Positions 60,408 through 64,000 of a DNA stretch of 64,000 bases are shown one piece after another. How positions within the stretch are numbered: position 1 is the stretch's first letter; every line of letters starts with the position of its first letter. The DNA is taken from positions 53,288,263 to 53,352,262 of the forward strand of contig CM036239.1 in assembly GCA_020698575.1 (NCBI GenBank). Reading direction: 5' to 3'. The notes under the pieces were generated by a model, which had not been told where the DNA came from, did not search any database, and was given only the letters and a program-made list of their open reading frames with translations. A program made the position numbers and the translations under genes. The stretch is from Bostrychus sinensis (lineage: Eukaryota; Chordata; Actinopteri; Gobiiformes; Eleotridae).

Positions 60408-61160
60408 AAAAATATTTTGTATACACTTATGCTAAGTTTAATTAATAAATTGTGATAACTTAATCCATGTCTTCGTCAATTAAACGGACCTGTGTTTTGC
60501 CTTAAGGTTGCGGGCTGGGTCTTGTCCCTAGTGTAGTAGTATGGTTTTTGGTTTGGCCTCACAAACTACCCTATATAAGGGTGCTACTTTCCCGTGTTCG
60601 CCCCCTCCACCTGACCTTTCACACCTGATGTCAGATGCCATTCGGGAGCCAGGCCATGGCTGCAAGACGCGAGACTGACTCGAGCCAGACTGCGATTAGG
60701 CGCACTCCAGCCGCTATGTACAAGGCGTAAAGCCCAGTGGCTAGAGTAATAGTGTTGTGGGCATCGTAGCTTACTGGAAGCTCAGGCGCTGGACTTACCC
60801 CTCTTGTGTACCGCTTGGTGTTTGGGTGGCCACATTCAAAGTGGTGCCTTATGACAATCACTTACTCCCGGGCCCTGTCGATGGGGAGCCTCCCCTTTTT
60901 GATGTACCCCTTTCTGTGCTCTCTGTGAGGCTTGCAGCGAAGGTCTTGCTGCCCGTGGCTGGTCCATGGAGCCACTGTTTTTATGTTTTATGAAGACACA
61001 CTGTAAACTCCTGCTAATGAACTGTATGCAAATGCCCAATGTGTTAAACTCAACTACACTCTTTAACTAATTTAAATTTGATATTTATTAATAAATGAAA
61101 TGTCAAGTACTTGATGTCGCTGTCATTTCAGTTGAACGGACCTGTGTGCTTTACCTGTAT
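60408..61160 (+). repeat. Direct repeats about 650 bp apart, possible solo LTR
   Basis: The block ttaataaattgtgataact to aacggacctgtgttttgcc (60,441-60,501) recurs, diverged, at 61,088-61,154 (ttattaataaatgaaatgtc to aacggacctgtgtgctttac). Between them lie a TATA-like ctatataagg (60,571) and GC-richer sequence. This suits one LTR promoter and its duplicated R-like region, or a simple tandem duplication. Confidence 0.4.
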
Positions 61161-61208
61161 TTAGATTCTCCAGGCAAAACTCAAGGGGTGGCGTTGTTTG
61201 GCCCTAAA

Positions 61209-62243
61209 TTACAGAAAGTCACGCTGGTATTTATTTAGAGGACATGAGTCAGAGGATACTGCAAAAAGAGCCACCACTGGGCATGGCTCTAAAGGCAGCC
61301 TAAAAGTACTGGAAAGTGTGTGGAATACTTGAGTCCAGTAGGGTATGAGTTTGGAACAACTCCAGAATGTGTGAAAGTATGTACCTGTCATTTTACAGCG
61401 ATCACAGGAAGAAGAATGGAAAAAAGTTTGTGCGTGAGATGCCAAAGTCTGAACATAGTTGTTGAAAAGAAATGAGATGTCCATCCATAAAAAGATCCTG
61501 TATTGTTTTAATGCCCTTATTTTGCCAATTCAGAAAAGCATTATCCTCCAGAGAAGGGGGAAGCATTTGCATGTATAAGGGCTCTTAACCAAAGACACCC
61601 ATGTCATCGTCGCACTTGCTTCCAGATTTTTAGAGTAGCTTTAACCAGTGGGTTCTTTGTAAAAGACAAAGGACTACAAGACCACGCTTCCAGTGCACAC
61701 CACAAGGGGGCATCAGCACCTGGATTTTCATATAGCCAGTAAATATTTGCTGCCCAGTAATACAATAAAAAAAAATTGGGTAGAGCCATGCCACCTGTTT
61801 CTATGGGACGCTGTAGATAGGTTTTGCCTAAGCATAATGATTTGTGATTCCAAATGAAGCCAGAAATTATACCATCCATTTTTTATTTTTTTTTAAAGAA
61901 CTGGAAGTAAATATTGGAATGCACTGGAAGAGGTAACTGAATTTTGGTAGCACATTCATCTTAATAGTGTTTATCTTACCAGGCACTGATAAATTGAGAG
62001 ACGACCAGTGCTTTATACTTTGTTCCACATTTTTTTAAAAGGCAATCTGCTTTGTTTTTTTATGTGGACACCTAAACTTGTCTCTGGCAGTCCTAAAGGG
62101 AAAATTATGCAGAGGCTAAGTCTGGGCCAAGGGGTTAACTGGAAAGACTTTGCTTTTCTGAAGATTTAGTTTGTATCCTGAGATATTTCCAAAAGAGGTG
62201 ATAGTGGAAAGAACATTGGGGACTGAGGAGTCCAGATTGGAAA
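61209..62243 (-). mobile_element. L1-like LINE ORF2 C-terminal fragment
   Basis: The minus strand gives FGNISGYKLN-like pieces near 62,200-62,160 and then FIWNHKSLCLGKTYLQRP with TGGMALPNFFLLYYWAANI (61,870-61,740). It ends with CDRCKMTGTYFHTFWSCSKL (61,415-61,355), the C-terminal Cys/His motif of fish L1-like ORF2. Frames change several times. The fragment is cut at its 5' side by the Tc1 at 62,246. Confidence 0.85.
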
Positions 62244-62245
62244 TA

Positions 62246-63816
62246 CAGTGGGGCAAAAAAATATTTAATCAGCCACCAATTGTGCAAGTTCTCCCCCTTA
62301 AAAAGATGAGAGAGGCCTGTAATTTTCATCATAGGTAAACTTCAACTATGAGAGACAAAATGAAAAAAAAATCCAGAAAATCACATTGTCTGATTTTTAA
62401 AGAATTTATTTGCAAATTATGGTGGAAAATAAGTATTTGATCAATAACAAAAGTTCATCTCAATACTTTGTTATATACCCTTTGTTGGCAATGGCAGAGG
62501 TCAAACGTTTTCTGTAAGTCTTCACAAGGTTTTCACAAACTGTTGCTGGTATTTTGGCCCATTCCTCCATGCAGATCTCCTCTAGAGCAGTGATGTTTTG
62601 GGGCTGTCGCTGGGCAACACAGACTTTCAACTCCCTCCAAAGATTTTCTATAGGGTTGAGATCTGGAGACTGGCTAGGCCACTCCAGGACCTTGAAATGC
62701 TTCTTACGAAGCCACTCCTTCGTTACCCGGGCAGTGTGTTTGGGATCATTGTCATGCTGAAAGACCCAGCCATGTTTCATCTTCAATGCCCTTGCTGATG
62801 GAAGGAGGTTTTCACTCAAAATCTGACGATACATGGCCCCATTCATTCTTTCCTTTACACGGATCAGTCGTCCTGGTCCCTTTGCTGAAAAACAGCCCCA
62901 AAGCATGATGTTCCCACCCCCATGCTTTACAGTAGGTATGGTGTTCTTTGGCTGCAACTCAGCATTCTTTCTCTTCCAAACCATATGACCATGACCATAT
63001 GACATTCTCCCAATCCTCTTCTGGATCATCCAAATGTTCTCTAGCAAACTTCAGACGGGCCTGCACATGTACTGGCTTTAGCAGGGGACACGTCTGGCAT
63101 TGCAGGATTTGAGTCCCTGGCGGCGTAGTGTGTTACTGATGGTAGCCTTTGTTACTTTGGTCCCAGCTCTCTGCAGGTCATTCACTAGGTCCCCCCGTGT
63201 GGTTCTGGGATTTTTGCTCACTGTTCTTGTGATCATTTTGACCCCACGGGGTGAGATCTTGCGGGGAGCCCCAGATCGAGGGAGATTATCAGTGGTCTTG
63301 TATGTCTTCCATTTCCTAATAATTGCTCCCACAGTTGATTTCTTCACACCAAGCTGCTTACCTATTACAGATTCAGTCTTCCCAGCCTGGTGCAGGTCTA
63401 CAATTTTGTTTCTGGTGTCCTTTGACAGCTCTTTGGTCTTGGCCATAGTGGAGTTTGGAGTGGGACTGTTTGAGGTTGTGGACAGGTGTCTTTTATATAG
63501 ATAACCAGTTCAAACAGGTGCCATTAATACAGGTAACGAGTGGAGGACAGAGGAGCCTCTTACAGAAGAAGTTACAGGTCTGTGAGAGCCAGAAATCTTG
63601 CTTGTTTGTAGGTGACCAAATACTTATTTTCCAGCATAATTTGCAAATAAATTCTTTAAAAATCAGACAATGTGATTTTCTGGATTTTTTTTTTTTTCTC
63701 ATTTTGTCTCTCATAGTTGAGGTTTACCTATGATGAAAATTACAGGCCTCATTCATCTTTTTAAGTGGGAGACCTTGCACAATTGGTGGCTGACTAAATA
63801 GTTTTTTGCCCCACTG
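62246..63816 (-). mobile_element. Tc1-like transposon, 1,571 bp, nearly complete
   Basis: Ends cagtggggcaaaaaaatatt and the complement at 63,816, with TA outside both (62,244-62,245 and 63,817-63,818). The inverted repeats extend about 170 bp inward (shared words caccaattgtgcaag, tcatcataggtaaac and ttgcaaat). The length is typical of full Tc1 elements. It interrupts the L1 fragment on its left. Confidence 0.94.
62460..63446 (-). pseudogene. Tc1-like transposase lacking the first catalytic Asp segment
   Basis: ATG at 63,446 gives MAKTKELSKDTRNKIVDLHQ, the first helix-turn-helix. RKWKTYKTTDNLPRSGAPRK (GRPR-like hook) and the second helix-turn-helix follow, with a stop near 63,078. The catalytic part resumes at about 63,047 and is open to 62,460: IPTVKHGGGNIMLWGCFSAK, FQHDNDPKHTAR (second Asp) and SPDLNPIENLWRELK (Glu), then the normal C-terminus. 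Where the WSDET block should be, the sequence instead reads MSYGHGHMVWKRKN, so about a dozen residues with the first Asp have been lost. It is inactive. Confidence 0.92.
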
Positions 63817-63818
63817 TA

Positions 63819-64000
63819 GAACTCGTTTTTAAAAAATAAAGAAAGATAATAAAGAGGGAAAACATATCATTTTGGTGGTGGCTCATTTGTTTTTTTCAAT
63901 CTAGACAAGATTGTTAGTTAGAGTGTTATTAGCTATAGTGGTATAAAGTACGCTAGTTTGAAAGGTGGATCAACGTAAAGAGATATATATAGGACTAAAG
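63819..64000. other. Right edge, AT-rich, no gene seen
   Basis: Could be the continuation of the L1 fragment beyond the Tc1 insertion, but no coding match is visible. Confidence 0.35.

Overview
The window reads as genomic DNA of a ray-finned fish, very probably a teleost. It carries two conserved vertebrate genes with introns, and their neighbourhood is packed with repeat families typical of teleosts: several Tc1/mariner elements, hAT elements, a tRNA-derived SINE family, L1-like and other LINEs, Penelope-like elements and a Ty3/Gypsy retrotransposon. I cannot name the species.

Host genes. Both are on the minus strand. Exon 1 of onecut2 (14,051-15,044) encodes the N-terminal region and the CUT domain; the homeodomain exon is not visible and should lie beyond the left edge. 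st8sia3 is complete in coding sequence: four coding exons between 29,947 and 20,542 give 375 residues with both sialylmotifs. A probable non-coding first exon and a GC-rich promoter lie at about 31,360-31,860. The order st8sia3 then onecut2 on one strand matches the human chromosome 18 arrangement, as I recall it. The st8sia3 introns hold tandem repeats and a LINE remnant.

Left part (1-14,000): a 20-bp minisatellite of about 1.55 kb, L1-like and Penelope-like remnants, a 1.17-kb hAT element with a perfect 8-bp target duplication, a 457-bp fold-back element and a Tc1 deletion derivative. Between onecut2 and st8sia3 (15,600-20,100) lie a SINE and a 2.7-kb hAT element containing both a Tc1 element and another SINE.

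Right part (31,900-64,000): essentially all mobile DNA, heavily nested. In order: LTR-like fragments, a CR1/Jockey-type LINE, a restriction-like-endonuclease retrotransposon inside a (TA)n palindrome, a composite element carrying a HECT ubiquitin-ligase gene and an oppositely oriented DDE integrase gene (about 38.57-45.59 kb), and a Ty3/Gypsy element whose Gag carries a CCHC knuckle followed by a MYND finger. That element is interrupted by a Penelope-like insertion in its integrase and a Tc1 in its 3' LTR. Further Tc1 copies and an L1 fragment follow.

The most interesting candidate for an under-described system is the HECT-plus-integrase element. Its two genes converge, and 21-22 bp repeats occur in inverted orientation near its two ends. 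This copy is decayed.
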